Shown: positions 27,169-36,054 of the stretch, piece by piece | Position numbering within the stretch: position 1 is the first letter of the stretch | Layout: the number at the start of each line of letters is the position of its first letter | NCBI GenBank assembly: GCA_017519185.1 | Contig: JAFWSX010000006.1 | Coordinates: 269,526 to 333,525 of the forward strand | DNA length: 64,000 nt | From: Bacteroidales bacterium | Lineage (GTDB): Bacteria > Bacteroidota > Bacteroidia > Bacteroidales > UBA932 | Reading direction: 5' to 3' | Translations under genes and position numbers: made by a program | Notes under the pieces: generated by a model | What the model was told of the DNA's origin: nothing | The model's input: only the letters and a program-made list of their open reading frames with translations | The model's database searches: none

Positions 27169-29421
27169 TTATTTGAAGAGCATCGGAGCCATCTCGTACA
27201 GGCACCTTCTCCAAGTCTGGAACTCGTGGGCAGTGCCTTCAGAAACGTAACCCTTGGCATTGTAGCCGGCAGCCTGGAGAGCTGCTGCAGCGTTTCTGAT
27301 GTTGTCGGGGCCCTCTTTGCTTCCGCAACCCAGGAAGATACCCTTGATGTCTTTGATACCCTGGAGTTCTTCCGGAGTGTATGTACCGCCGCTGAGCAGA
27401 CCGTAGTATCCGAATACTTCAGGACGGGCGAGGGTGATGGTGTGGGTTTCCATACCACCCATAGACAGACCGGCCATTGCGCGGTGTGCCTTGTCAGCCT
27501 TGGTGCGGAAGTGTGAATCGATGTAAGGGATGAGCTCGTCGACGAGAACTGTCTCAAAGCCGTTGTTCATCATCATACCCATACCACCGGCACGTTGTCC
27601 TGCGGGAGCGGCAGCGGGAGCTGCTACTGCGGGACGGGTCGGAGGAACTGCGGTGGGAGCACCTGTAGCTGTAGCTATGGGAGCAGTCGGACCTGCCGGA
27701 GCGGCACCGCCGGGACGGAAGCCTTCATTTGTCATACCGTAGGTCATTACGACGATGAAAGGCTGGATCTTTCCGTCAGCGATCAGGTTGTCCATAATGA
27801 TGTTGGCGTGGCCCTGGTTAGACCAGGCATACTCATTCTCACCCCAGCCGTGCTGCAGATAGAGGACAGGATATCTGGTCTTCTTGCTTGCATCGTAAGT
27901 CGGAGGAGTGTAGACGAAGGCACGGCGGAGCTGGTTGGTGCTCTTTGACCAGAAGAGGATTTCCTGAACATTTCCGTGGGGAACATTCCTCTCGGTGTAG
28001 AAGGCCTGGTCGTGTGCGGGAACCTCGACGCCGCTCTCCCAACGGGTAGAACCGTAGTAGTTGTTTGTGCCGGGGTCGTTGAAGGTACCGCCGTCGATTG
28101 TCAGGTGGTAGTAGTGGAATCCTTCGTCAGCGGGATTCTTGCTGGTACCGGTCCATACGCCGTCAGCATCTTTGTGAAGGACGGTGCTGCCTGCGATGAC
28201 TGAAGTGGCCTTCGGGGCGTCGATGCGGTAGCGGATGTAGCGCTGAGAGTTTACCATCGGATAGAGCTGGCCGGGCTGGTTCTTTGTAGAAGGCACGAAG
28301 TCTTCCTTGATGACAACTTTGTCCTGAGCGGGGTCGAAGTTCTTGACGGCATTGTACATCGCCATCTTCGGCTGATAGTTGGCGTCGAAGAGAAGGGGCG
28401 AGTTGTTGGCGCCGAGCCAAGAGTCGCGGTCTGAAAGGTTCCAGAAGGTAACGCAGTCAACTTTGTCAGCGTGTTTGCGCATAATTCTGAACAGGTTCTC
28501 ATACTGATCCTGCTGCAGGCTCTGCTCCCAGCTTGCTACCTGGCGGGCCTGACCCTGGTTGAAACGGAGGGCACCACCCTGGTCGGTATTGACGCGGATG
28601 TCGAGCTCGGTGACGTGGATATGGTCAACGATTGCAGCATATTTCTCAACAGCGGCTTCTATCTCGGCAGCGCTCGGGCTGTAGATGTTGTAGTGACCCT
28701 GCATACCGATGCCGTGTACGGGAACACCGGCAGCTTTCATCCTTGTGATGAGGCCTGCGATACGATCGCTCTTGCCGGGGTCGCACTCGTTGTAGTCATT
28801 GTAGAAAAGAAGGGCGTTGGGGTCTGCCTCGTGAGCATACTCGAATGCCTTGTATATGAATTCCTCACCTGCAATCTGATACATCGGAGAATTGCGGAGT
28901 TCGGGCTGGCCGGGCCTTACGGGGCTGTCGGTTACTGCCTCATAGACCACGTCCCAGGCATAAACGACGTCTTTGTAACGGTTTACGACTGCCTGGATGT
29001 GATGTTTCATATTGGCATAGAACTCTTCCTTGGGAAGAAGGTTGCCTTTCTCGTCCTGATAGATCCAGGTGCCGACCTGTGAATGCCACATTAGGCAGTG
29101 ACCGCGGAGTTTGATTCCGTTCTGGCGGCAGAAATTGGCAATTTTGTCGGCATTTTCCCAGTTGAATTCTCCCTTGCGGGGCTCGGTGGGCTGGGGTTTC
29201 ATGTCGTTCTCAGCAGTGATGCTGTTGAACTCCCTCTTGATGAGGGCAATCTGCTCAGCATCAGAAATGTTGCGCTGATTGACTGCAACTCCGATCATGA
29301 AGTAATCTTTGTAGGTGTCCTTCATACCGTTTGTAATCGGCTGAGGGGCCCTTTGACCGAACTGTGCCAGTGCAGGAACACACAATGCAAGAGCACAGAT
29401 TGCAATAAAGAGTTTTTTCAT
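27169..29421 (-). CDS. GH10 endo-xylanase fused to CE1 esterase
   Basis: A 750-residue secreted protein: signal peptide (1-20), GH10 domain (about 30-365), CBM48-like early-set domain (about 375-480), then a CE1 alpha/beta-hydrolase (about 485-750). GH10 has the nucleophile E272 in HVTELDIRV and the acid/base E161, but the normally conserved Asn before it is Tyr160 (WDVVYEAV). CE1 has the nucleophile Ser653 in GLSMGG and His732 in GTAHEFQTW. Residues about 569-620 are a Pro/Ala/Gly-rich insertion inside the CE1 fold. CE1 members in such fusions remove feruloyl or acetyl groups, so the enzyme would cut decorated xylan. It follows GH31 by 39 bases and is probably in the galM-GH31 transcript. 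Confidence 0.9.
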   Translation of the reverse strand: MKKLFIAICALALCVPALAQFGQRAPQPITNGMKDTYKDYFMIGVAVNQRNISDAEQIALIKREFNSITAENDMKPQPTEPRKGEFNWENADKIANFCRQNGIKLRGHCLMWHSQVGTWIYQDEKGNLLPKEEFYANMKHHIQAVVNRYKDVVYAWDVVYEAVTDSPVRPGQPELRNSPMYQIAGEEFIYKAFEYAHEADPNALLFYNDYNECDPGKSDRIAGLITRMKAAGVPVHGIGMQGHYNIYSPSAAEIEAAVEKYAAIVDHIHVTELDIRVNTDQGGALRFNQGQARQVASWEQSLQQDQYENLFRIMRKHADKVDCVTFWNLSDRDSWLGANNSPLLFDANYQPKMAMYNAVKNFDPAQDKVVIKEDFVPSTKNQPGQLYPMVNSQRYIRYRIDAPKATSVIAGSTVLHKDADGVWTGTSKNPADEGFHYYHLTIDGGTFNDPGTNNYYGSTRWESGVEVPAHDQAFYTERNVPHGNVQEILFWSKSTNQLRRAFVYTPPTYDASKKTRYPVLYLQHGWGENEYAWSNQGHANIIMDNLIADGKIQPFIVVMTYGMTNEGFRPGGAAPAGPTAPIATATGAPTAVPPTRPAVAAPAAAPAGQRAGGMGMMMNNGFETVLVDELIPYIDSHFRTKADKAHRAMAGLSMGGMETHTITLARPEVFGYYGLLSGGTYTPEELQGIKDIKGIFLGCGSKEGPDNIRNAAAALQAAGYNAKGYVSEGTAHEFQTWRRCLYEMAPMLFK

Positions 29422-29460
29422 AATAAAAGGTTTTAGTTAAGTTATGGTTGGTTAGATAGT

Positions 29461-31770
29461 TTACAGTTTTATGGTAACGGCAGTGCCTGAATATTCCACA
29501 GTCTTTGTCACGCTGCGTTTGCCGTCGATATATACGATACGGAACTTGCGGAATGCAGGCATTCCCGAATAGCTGCCGTTGCGTTTGCCGATGGTCAGGC
29601 TCCTGCCGCGCAGTTTGAAATCTATGGTGCAGTATCTGCCCTTCTCGTAGTTGTAGTTGTCACCCTCGTCATCATAGAAGGTGAAATCGGCGTCAGCTCC
29701 ACCGTAAACGCGGATTTCGAGATCGTTCCAGGGTTTTTCCTTGGCGTACTGCACATCAGGACCGAGCGGAATGATGCTGCCGGCCTTGACATACAGGGGA
29801 CATCTGTCGATAGGGGCTTCGGCTGTCACTGTCTGGCCTCCCTTGAGGAGTTTGCCGCTGTGCCATTCATACCAGTCGCTGCCTGCAGGAAGATAAACTT
29901 CGGTATATGCGGGCTTAGACCAGCTGACTTTCTCTTCGCTCCATTTGCGCTCCTCAGTCGAGGTGAAGAGGGCGTGGGTCACAGGAGCCACGAGCAGCGA
30001 GCGTCCGAACATAAACTCGTCGGGAATGTCCCAGACTTTCCTGTCGGCTGCGAAGTCCATAATCAGGGCCCTCATGAAACTGTCGTGGTTGGATGTAACC
30101 TGCCAGGCAGTGCTGTAGATGTAGGGGAGAAGTTTATATCTCATCCTGATGGCTTTCTCGATGGCGTCGTAGACAGGCTCGCCCTTCTTGCCGAACTCCC
30201 ATATCTAGCGGCGTGAAGATTCGCCGTGACTGCGCATCATCGGGTTGAAAAGGCCGAACTGCAGCCAGCGCACGTAAAGCTCCTGGAAAAGAGGGTTGGT
30301 AGAGCAGGTCTGGGTCTGGCCGGGCTTGTTGTAGCCGCTGGGGAAGAATCCGCCGATGTCTGAGTTGACCTGCGGAGCGCCTGTGAGGGTATAATTGAGG
30401 CAGAGCGGAATCTGCTTGCGGAAATCTTCCCAGGTAGACTGGGTGTCTCCTGACCAGGTGTTGGCTCCGGTGCGCTGCTGTCCCATAAAGAACGAACGGG
30501 TGAGGATGAAGACCCTCTTGTCGCTGCTGACGGCACGCTGGTGGTCGTAGACTCCTTCGACACACATCAGGGGATAGATGTTGCGCACGCTTCTGAACGA
30601 GCCCATAGCGCTCATCTGGTCGAAGTCTCCCTCGCGGTAGGTGTGGTCGGGATCGGTGCTGTCCATCCACCAGGCGTCGATGTCGAGGTCCCAGAGGCGC
30701 TTGAGGTTGTTCCAGTATATGTCACGGGCTTCTGCGCTATAGGCGTCGTAGCAAACAACACCTGAAGGATAGTCCCTGCGCGGAGGCCAGATGTGCGAGA
30801 TGCCGCTCATAGGCCAGGTGATGAAGTCGAAGAGCAGGCCTTTCTCCTTAAGTTCGCGGTAGGGCTTGGTCTGGGGACCGAACGACTGCCATATCGAAAT
30901 CGACATATGGGCTCCCATATTGTGGACCTCTTCCACCCATTCCTTCGGATTCGGGAAATCTTCGTTGAGGAACTCCATTGCGTTCCAGAGGTAGTTGTTG
31001 CCCCAGTACTGCCAGTCCTGGATAATGCCGTCAAGAGGAACTCGGGCATCGCGATAACCTTTCACCACGTCAGTCAGTTCCTTGCCGGTCTTGTAGCGCT
31101 CACGGCTCTGATGAAAGCCATAGGTCCACAGAGGCAGCATAGGCACCTCACCGGTAAGCTGGCGGACGCCGGCAATCACGCCGTCGGCATTTCCGCCGTA
31201 GATGAAGTAGTAATCTATCTCGTCACCAACTTCGGAAGTCAGTTTAAGAGTCGTGCCGTCATCTGCGATGGTGGTGGGAGAGTAGTTGTCCCAGAAGATG
31301 CCATAGCCCTTTATTGACTGGAAGAAATTGGTGTAGTCTTCGGTGTTGGACTGGATCATACGGCGGTTTTCGCCCCGTAGGTTCATCTTGCCGTTCTGCA
31401 GCATTCCGAGACCGTAGATCGGCTCGTCGGCATCCAGCCTGAACTCCTGTGATACAACCCAGAAGCCTTTGTCGACGCCGTCAGTTATCGCTTCGACGCT
31501 TGAAGCGCCCTCGGTGAGGAGCTTGCGGCCCTTGGCGTCAGTGAAGGTGACGGTGCCGTCTCTGGCGACGCTGACTTTCACCTTGGGCTTGGCAGGAGTT
31601 CCCTGAGGCTCCATTATGACTGAGACGCTGTTGGTGCGTTGGAAACTGCCGGCACTCTTTTCGATGCGGACGATTTCGGGGGAATAGTAGGTCACTTTGA
31701 CCTTGACGTCGGCTGCATAGAGGGAAACGGCAGCATAAACAGCAAATAATGAAAGCAATAATCTCTTCAT
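29461..31770 (-). pseudogene. GH31 alpha-xylosidase/alpha-glucosidase interrupted by an in-frame TAG
   Basis: One continuous frame of 769 codons carries a full GH31 protein except for TAG at codon 522 (30207-30205). Signal peptide MKRLLLSLFAVYAAVSLYA at 31770; nucleophile D370 in WWMDSTDPDHT; acid/base candidate D442 in TWSGDTQSTW. Both lie before the stop. After it the frame continues IWEFGKKGEPVYDAIEKAIR and the family C-terminal beta domains to a normal stop at 29461. Relatives usually read REIW at this place, so the stop probably replaces Glu (GAG to TAG). TAG ends several intact genes here, so general recoding is unlikely. As read, the product would lack part of the barrel end and the C-terminal domains. 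It could be a recent mutation, strain polymorphism or sequencing error. The context suggests alpha-xyloside or alpha-glucoside removal. Confidence 0.85.
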
Positions 31771-31805
31771 AACGGTATGGGAAAATGATAATATAAATAT
31801 AAATA

Positions 31806-31813
31806 TAAAGTTA
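31806..31813 (-). promoter_or_regulatory. Possible -7 box for GH31
   Basis: TAACTTTA on the minus strand matches TAnnTTTG except the last base and lies 35 bases before the GH31 ATG at 31770. A transcript from galM may also read through. Confidence 0.35.
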
Positions 31814-31899
31814 GAGATTATTTGGCAATAAAGAAAAGGATAAAACAATAAGTGCCATCCTGTCGGACGGCACTTATCGGAATGCTGCAGTTGAACAGT

Positions 31900-33027
31900 T
31901 TATTTCACAGAGAACTTGTAGACCACCGTATGCCTGTAGGTTTCGCCGGGACGGAGGACAGATGAAGGGAAGTCAGGCTGGTTGGGGCAGTCGGGATAGA
32001 GTTGGGACTCCATAGCGAAGGCTGTGCGGCCGCCGGTGTAGAGCTGGAGTCCGGGCTGGTTGTTCACAACTTCCATAAATCGGCCTGAATTGGGAGAATA
32101 AGCTGTTGCTACAGGTTCCAGCTTGCCTGCCGCTGAGTGGTTCAGGCAGAAGTTGTTGTCGTAGCTGCGGACCTTGCCTTCGGGAACCTCGGGCATCGGC
32201 TGGCCGGGAACGAAAGCACCCCTCGGCATTGTGAACTGGCGGTCACCGATCCTGGTGGGCTGACGGAGGTCGAAAGCCGTGCCAGCCACTGGCAGGAACT
32301 TGCCCGTAGGGATGAGAGTTGCGTCTACTTCAGTGATGTTGTCAGCATTTATGGATACGATATGGTCGTTGACGCTCTCTGCGGGGAAACCGTCGAGGTT
32401 GAAATAGACGTGGTGCGACAGGTTGCAGACTGTCGGCTTGTCTGTAGTGGCTTCATAAGAGACAGACACGCCGTCGTCAGGAGTGATGGAGAAGGTGAGG
32501 GTGGTCTTCAGGGTGCCGGGGAATCCGTCGGTTCCGTCAGGAAGGACGCAGCTCATTACCACTGAGTTCCTTGTGACTTTTTCAACATCCCAGACTGTAT
32601 GGTCGAAGCCCTTCGTGCCTCCGTGGAGGGTGTGGACGCCGTTGTTTTTGGTCAGTTCGTACTTCACTCCATCGAGAGTGAACGAAGCGTTTCCGATGCG
32701 GTTGGCGTAGCGGCCGAGGGCGGCTCCGAGCGGGTTGCGGCTGAAGCCTCTCGTATAGAGCTGGATGCTGTCGTTGTGGCTTACCACGTTGGTATAGTTG
32801 CCATCCTTGTCGGGGGTATAGATGCCTACGATATAGCCTGCATAGTTAGTCACCTGGGCAGTAATGCGGCCGTTGGTGATAGTATAGAGTGATACCGGTT
32901 TGCCGTCGATCTCAGTGTCGAAAGCTGTTTTGTCGAGGAGGTCGCCGGGAGCCGGAGCCTGAGAGCAGGCTGCGATGCTGCAGAGCAGCGAGAGGGCACA
33001 CAGTGCCACATATTTGCGAACAGTCAT
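31900..33027 (-). CDS. galM: Aldose 1-epimerase (galactose mutarotase), exported
   Basis: A 375-residue GalM family protein. ATG 33027 begins a signal peptide with a lipobox-like SIAAC, so it is probably a periplasmic lipoprotein, unlike cytoplasmic E. coli GalM. Family motifs are NPLGAALGRYANRIGNASFTLDG (substrate-binding Arg), NNGVHTLHGG (catalytic His region), NLSHHVYFNL (second catalytic His) and SYDNNFCLNH. It interconverts alpha and beta anomers of aldoses such as xylose, arabinose, glucose or galactose, and here would equilibrate sugars released by the nearby hydrolases. Its own -7 box is at 33064-33057. GH31 and GH10-CE1 follow on the same strand. Confidence 0.9.
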   Translation of the reverse strand: MTVRKYVALCALSLLCSIAACSQAPAPGDLLDKTAFDTEIDGKPVSLYTITNGRITAQVTNYAGYIVGIYTPDKDGNYTNVVSHNDSIQLYTRGFSRNPLGAALGRYANRIGNASFTLDGVKYELTKNNGVHTLHGGTKGFDHTVWDVEKVTRNSVVMSCVLPDGTDGFPGTLKTTLTFSITPDDGVSVSYEATTDKPTVCNLSHHVYFNLDGFPAESVNDHIVSINADNITEVDATLIPTGKFLPVAGTAFDLRQPTRIGDRQFTMPRGAFVPGQPMPEVPEGKVRSYDNNFCLNHSAAGKLEPVATAYSPNSGRFMEVVNNQPGLQLYTGGRTAFAMESQLYPDCPNQPDFPSSVLRPGETYRHTVVYKFSVK

Positions 33028-33056
33028 AATCGTAGTATTTAGTTGATCTATTGATA

Positions 33057-33064
33057 CAAATTTA
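33057..33064 (-). promoter_or_regulatory. -7 box for galM
   Basis: TAAATTTG on the minus strand is a perfect TAnnTTTG box, 29 bases before the ATG at 33027. It overlaps the stop codon of the upstream phosphatase gene. Confidence 0.6.
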
Positions 33065-33529
33065 AGCAATTTTTGCGCTCAGTGTTTCAAGAAGGCCGCG
33101 GCATCCCATAAGTATGTCGTTGTATGCCTTTTCGAAATCACCGGTATACCACGGATCGGCTACGTCGCGGTTCAGTCCTGCATACTCCAGCATCATATGA
33201 ACCTTGTCTGCATCGTCGTCTCCGACAATGTATTCCAGCATCCGGCGGTTGGACCGGTCCATTATGATGACGAGGTCAGCACTGTCGAATTCCTCTCTGG
33301 TGATGCGGTGGGCCCGGTGGCTGCCGAAAGGAATACCCTTTTCGTAAAGTTTGCGCCTGGCCGGTGGGTACATCCCGTTGCCCTCTTCTTCGTAGGAAAC
33401 CGCTGCCGATGAAACCTCGAAACGGTCAGAGGCTCCGGCTTCTTGAGCAAGGTGTTTGAAAAGCCATTCCGCCATAGGGCTGCGGCAAATGTTGCCGTGG
33501 CACAGGAATATGATTCTGAATGCTTTCAT
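33062..33529 (-). CDS. Low-molecular-weight protein-tyrosine phosphatase
   Basis: A 155-residue LMW-PTP. The phosphate-binding loop CHGNICRSP (C10 nucleophile, R16) is near the N-terminus and the general-acid motif DPWYTGDF lies near residue 130, both as in the family. ATG 33529 (MKAFRIIFLCHGN) was chosen because it gives the usual distance to the catalytic Cys and the -7 box lies just upstream; ATG 33547 falls before that box. The protein is cytoplasmic. Relatives dephosphorylate tyrosine kinases of capsule synthesis or other targets; none is encoded here. It is divergent from mtgA. Confidence 0.9.
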   Translation of the reverse strand: MKAFRIIFLCHGNICRSPMAEWLFKHLAQEAGASDRFEVSSAAVSYEEEGNGMYPPARRKLYEKGIPFGSHRAHRITREEFDSADLVIIMDRSNRRMLEYIVGDDDADKVHMMLEYAGLNRDVADPWYTGDFEKAYNDILMGCRGLLETLSAKIA

Positions 33530-33535
33530 CGGCCG

Positions 33536-33543
33536 CAAAGATA
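33536..33543 (-). promoter_or_regulatory. -7 box for the LMW-PTP gene, 6 bases from the start codon
   Basis: TATCTTTG on the minus strand is a perfect -7 box; only 6 bases separate it from the ATG at 33529, predicting a nearly leaderless mRNA. Confidence 0.55.
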
Positions 33544-33558
33544 CCACAAAAAAAAAGA

Positions 33559-33566
33559 TAACTTTG
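33559..33566 (+). promoter_or_regulatory. -7 box for mtgA, 4 bases from the start codon
   Basis: TAACTTTG is a perfect -7 box; only 4 bases separate it from the GTG at 33571. Confidence 0.55.
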
Positions 33567-33570
33567 CGGC

Positions 33571-34287
33571 GTGAAAAAAGCGAAAAAGAAGAGCTTGCTG
33601 CGAAGATTCCTGCTTCTGGTGCTGGTCAAGATACCGGTAGCCTTCCTCGTGCTCACTTTCCTGTGGGTGCTGCTGCTGAAGTGGATACCTCCCGTGGCCA
33701 CTCCCCTGATGGTGCAGCGTGCCATAGAGTACCGTGAGGACAAGGACTTCAAGACCAGGTACAAATGGGTGCCTTACGACAAGATATCTTCTGAAATGGC
33801 CCGTGCCGTGATAGCCGCTGAGGACAATTTCTTCTTTGAGCACGACGGTTTCGACCGGGATGCGATCGAACTTGCCCGGAAGGAGCGGGAGCAGGGGAAG
33901 GCACTCAGGGGAGCAAGCACCATCTCTCAGCAGACAGCCAAGAACGTTTTCTGCTCGCATCGCCGTGACTTCGTGCGAAAGGGTTTCGAGACGTATTTCA
34001 CTGTACTGATAGAGTGGATGTGGGGAAAAGAGCGCATCCTTGAAGTATACCTGAACGTTGCCGAAATGGGCAAGGGCATCTATGGCGCCCAGGCCGCTGC
34101 CGAGCAATACTGGAAAAAGTCTGCAGCAGACCTGACCCGCCGCCAGTCCTGTCTGATTGCCGCGTGTCTGCCTTCCCCGCTGAAACGTTCTCCTGTCAAG
34201 CCGGGCAATTATGTCTCAAGGCAGGCCAATGTTCTTGCCGCACGCATCAACACCCTTTCATACCCGGACTGGATTTACCACAAATGA
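33571..34287 (+). CDS. mtgA: Monofunctional biosynthetic peptidoglycan transglycosylase
   Basis: A 238-residue GT51 enzyme that polymerises lipid II into glycan strands at the inner membrane. It has one N-terminal membrane helix (about residues 12-36, LLLVLVKIPVAFLVLTFLWVLLL) after a basic KKAKKK start. The catalytic region follows: AAEDNFFFEHDGFD with E84, GASTISQQTAKNVF (motif 2), RKGFETYFTVLIEWMWGKERILEVYLNVAEMGKGIYGAQAAA (motifs 3-4). No transpeptidase domain follows, which defines the monofunctional type. The start is GTG 33571, the first in-frame start after the -7 box. Length is typical. Confidence 0.93.
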   Translation: MKKAKKKSLLRRFLLLVLVKIPVAFLVLTFLWVLLLKWIPPVATPLMVQRAIEYREDKDFKTRYKWVPYDKISSEMARAVIAAEDNFFFEHDGFDRDAIELARKEREQGKALRGASTISQQTAKNVFCSHRRDFVRKGFETYFTVLIEWMWGKERILEVYLNVAEMGKGIYGAQAAAEQYWKKSAADLTRRQSCLIAACLPSPLKRSPVKPGNYVSRQANVLAARINTLSYPDWIYHK

Positions 34288-34329
34288 CGGCAGACACCCT
34301 CCCGATTTCATTTTTTGAATAGGATGCCT

Positions 34330-34337
34330 TACCTTTG
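34330..34337 (+). promoter_or_regulatory. -7 box for the 34359 acyl-CoA ligase gene
   Basis: TACCTTTG fits TAnnTTTG and lies 21 bases before the ATG at 34359, which rules out the in-frame TTG at 34335 as start. Confidence 0.6.
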
Positions 34338-34358
34338 CGGCTGCTAAAACCTGAACCT

Positions 34359-36044
34359 ATGAAGTCTCCATACAAGACCAGAAACCGTTTTCGCGAGGTC
34401 AACAATACGACTCTGCGTCGTGTATATGAATATTCAACCACAAAATATGTAAAGAGGCCGGCCAGCCAGTTTGTCGACGGAATCCAGGCCTACACATACG
34501 GCAGTTTCCGCCACGCCTGCGACCAGCTGTCCCAGCGTATGTCCCGTTTCGGCATAAAAGCAGGCGACAAGGTTGCTATCCTGTCGCAGAGCATGCCCCA
34601 CTGGACCCTGGCATTCTTTGCAACGACTGCTTTCGGCCGCGTGTCGATTCCCATCCTGCCCGACAGTTCCGAGAATGAAGTCACCAATATCCTGAACCAC
34701 TCAGAGAGCAAAGTCATATTCATTTCGCAAAGGTTGAGACACAAACTCAGCCAGGAATGTTTCGACAAGATGACACTGGTCATCGACATCGAGACACTCG
34801 AGTTCATAAAGAAGGATGACGAAGCTTTCCAGTGCGACGGATGGGTAAAGGAACCGAATCCCGACGACCTTGCCTGCATCATCTATACTTCCGGCACCAC
34901 AGGCAATGCGAAGGGCGTTATGCTCTCACACCGCAACATCTGCCACAACCTCAGGGCATCCTACAAGGCACAGCCCAGCGACAAGAACGACCGCTTCCTG
35001 TCCATTCTGCCGATTGCCCACGCATATGAGATGAACGTGAGTACGATGTACAGCTTCTATGTAGGAGCGTGCACATATTATCTTCCCAAACCCCCTACAC
35101 CTTCCATCCTGCTGCCGGCAATGAAGAAAGTGCGTCCGACCACCATCCTTTCGGTTCCGCTTGTGATTGAAAAGGTCTACAAGGGCAGCATCCTGCCGAC
35201 CATCAAGGGCAGCCGCGTGCTGACCTGGATGGACCAGAAACTGCCGTTCCTGCTGCACTGGCTCATCGGCGGCCGTCTGAAGAAGACTTTCGGCGGCAGC
35301 CTGCGCTTCTTCGGCATTGGCGGTTCCAAGCTCGACCCGACTGTGGAGCAGTTCCTCAAGGATTGCCATTTCCCTTATGCAGTCGGCTACGGCCTGACAG
35401 AGACGGCTCCGCTTGTGGCAAATGTCATCGAGAAAAGACGCAAGAAAGTCGGCTCTACAGGTGTGGTTTCCTGGGGAGTCGAGGTCCGTCTCGACAATGT
35501 GGATCCCAACACCGGTGAAGGTGAGATCGTGTGCCGCGGTGACAACGTAATGCTTGGTTATTACAAGGATCCGGAAAGGACCAAGCAGGTGCTTGACGAC
35601 CAGGGCTGGTTCCACACCAACGATGTCGGCTATATAGACAAGGACGGGTATGTGTTCATCAAAGGCCGTCTGAACAACACAATCCTCGGCCCTTCAGGCG
35701 AGAATATCTATCCTGAGGAGATCGAGACTGTCATCAACGATATAGAGGGCGTCAACGAATCGCTTGTGATGGAGCGTGACGGCAAGCTCGTGGCTCTCGT
35801 TAAATTCGATGACAACGTGCTTGACTGGAACCAGGCCAATGAGGATAAGTTCTTCGAAGAACTGGAAGCCCGCAAGAAAGCCGTGCTGGACTTCGTGAAC
35901 AGGGCAGTCGGCAAGAACTCGAAGATCAGCGAGGTAAATGCTATGAAAGAGCCGTTCGAGAAGACTGCCACCCAGAAGATCCGCCGCTTCCTCTACAAGA
36001 AATCGCACGGCGACGAGCCCAGCAAACCCAAGGACAAGAAATAG
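34359..36044 (+). CDS. AMP-dependent long-chain acyl-CoA synthetase
   Basis: A 561-residue adenylate-forming ligase. The P-loop is IIYTSGTTGNAKGVMLSHRN (about residues 176-195), the GYGLTETAP motif is near 345, and the hinge region WFHTNDVGYIDKDGYVFIKGRLNN is followed by PSGENIYPEEIE. The C-terminal catalytic lysine lies in EKTATQKIRRFLYKK. It activates fatty acids for lipid synthesis or recycling in the cytoplasm. It is related to the 14666 gene but diverged throughout, so the duplication is old. It is probably monocistronic; the next gene is convergent, 10 bases away. The tail DEPSKPKDKK is a charged extension. Confidence 0.9.
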   Translation: MKSPYKTRNRFREVNNTTLRRVYEYSTTKYVKRPASQFVDGIQAYTYGSFRHACDQLSQRMSRFGIKAGDKVAILSQSMPHWTLAFFATTAFGRVSIPILPDSSENEVTNILNHSESKVIFISQRLRHKLSQECFDKMTLVIDIETLEFIKKDDEAFQCDGWVKEPNPDDLACIIYTSGTTGNAKGVMLSHRNICHNLRASYKAQPSDKNDRFLSILPIAHAYEMNVSTMYSFYVGACTYYLPKPPTPSILLPAMKKVRPTTILSVPLVIEKVYKGSILPTIKGSRVLTWMDQKLPFLLHWLIGGRLKKTFGGSLRFFGIGGSKLDPTVEQFLKDCHFPYAVGYGLTETAPLVANVIEKRRKKVGSTGVVSWGVEVRLDNVDPNTGEGEIVCRGDNVMLGYYKDPERTKQVLDDQGWFHTNDVGYIDKDGYVFIKGRLNNTILGPSGENIYPEEIETVINDIEGVNESLVMERDGKLVALVKFDDNVLDWNQANEDKFFEELEARKKAVLDFVNRAVGKNSKISEVNAMKEPFEKTATQKIRRFLYKKSHGDEPSKPKDKK

Positions 36045-36054
36045 CCCCGGACAG

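Noticed and set aside
30205..30207. TAG recoded to an amino acid throughout the genome.
   Set aside because: The TonB receptor, trmO and folE, among others, end with TAG at exactly the expected family length, so TAG is a normal stop here.
30134..30670. A 178-codon minus-strand ORF overlapping the GH31 break could suggest a frameshift.
   Set aside because: GH31 family sequence stays in a single frame on both sides of codon 522; only a TAG interrupts it. The overlapping ORF is an out-of-frame shadow.
34335..34358. TTG start for the acyl-CoA ligase.
   Set aside because: It overlaps the -7 box TACCTTTG; ATG 34359 is at the proper distance and begins the conserved sequence.
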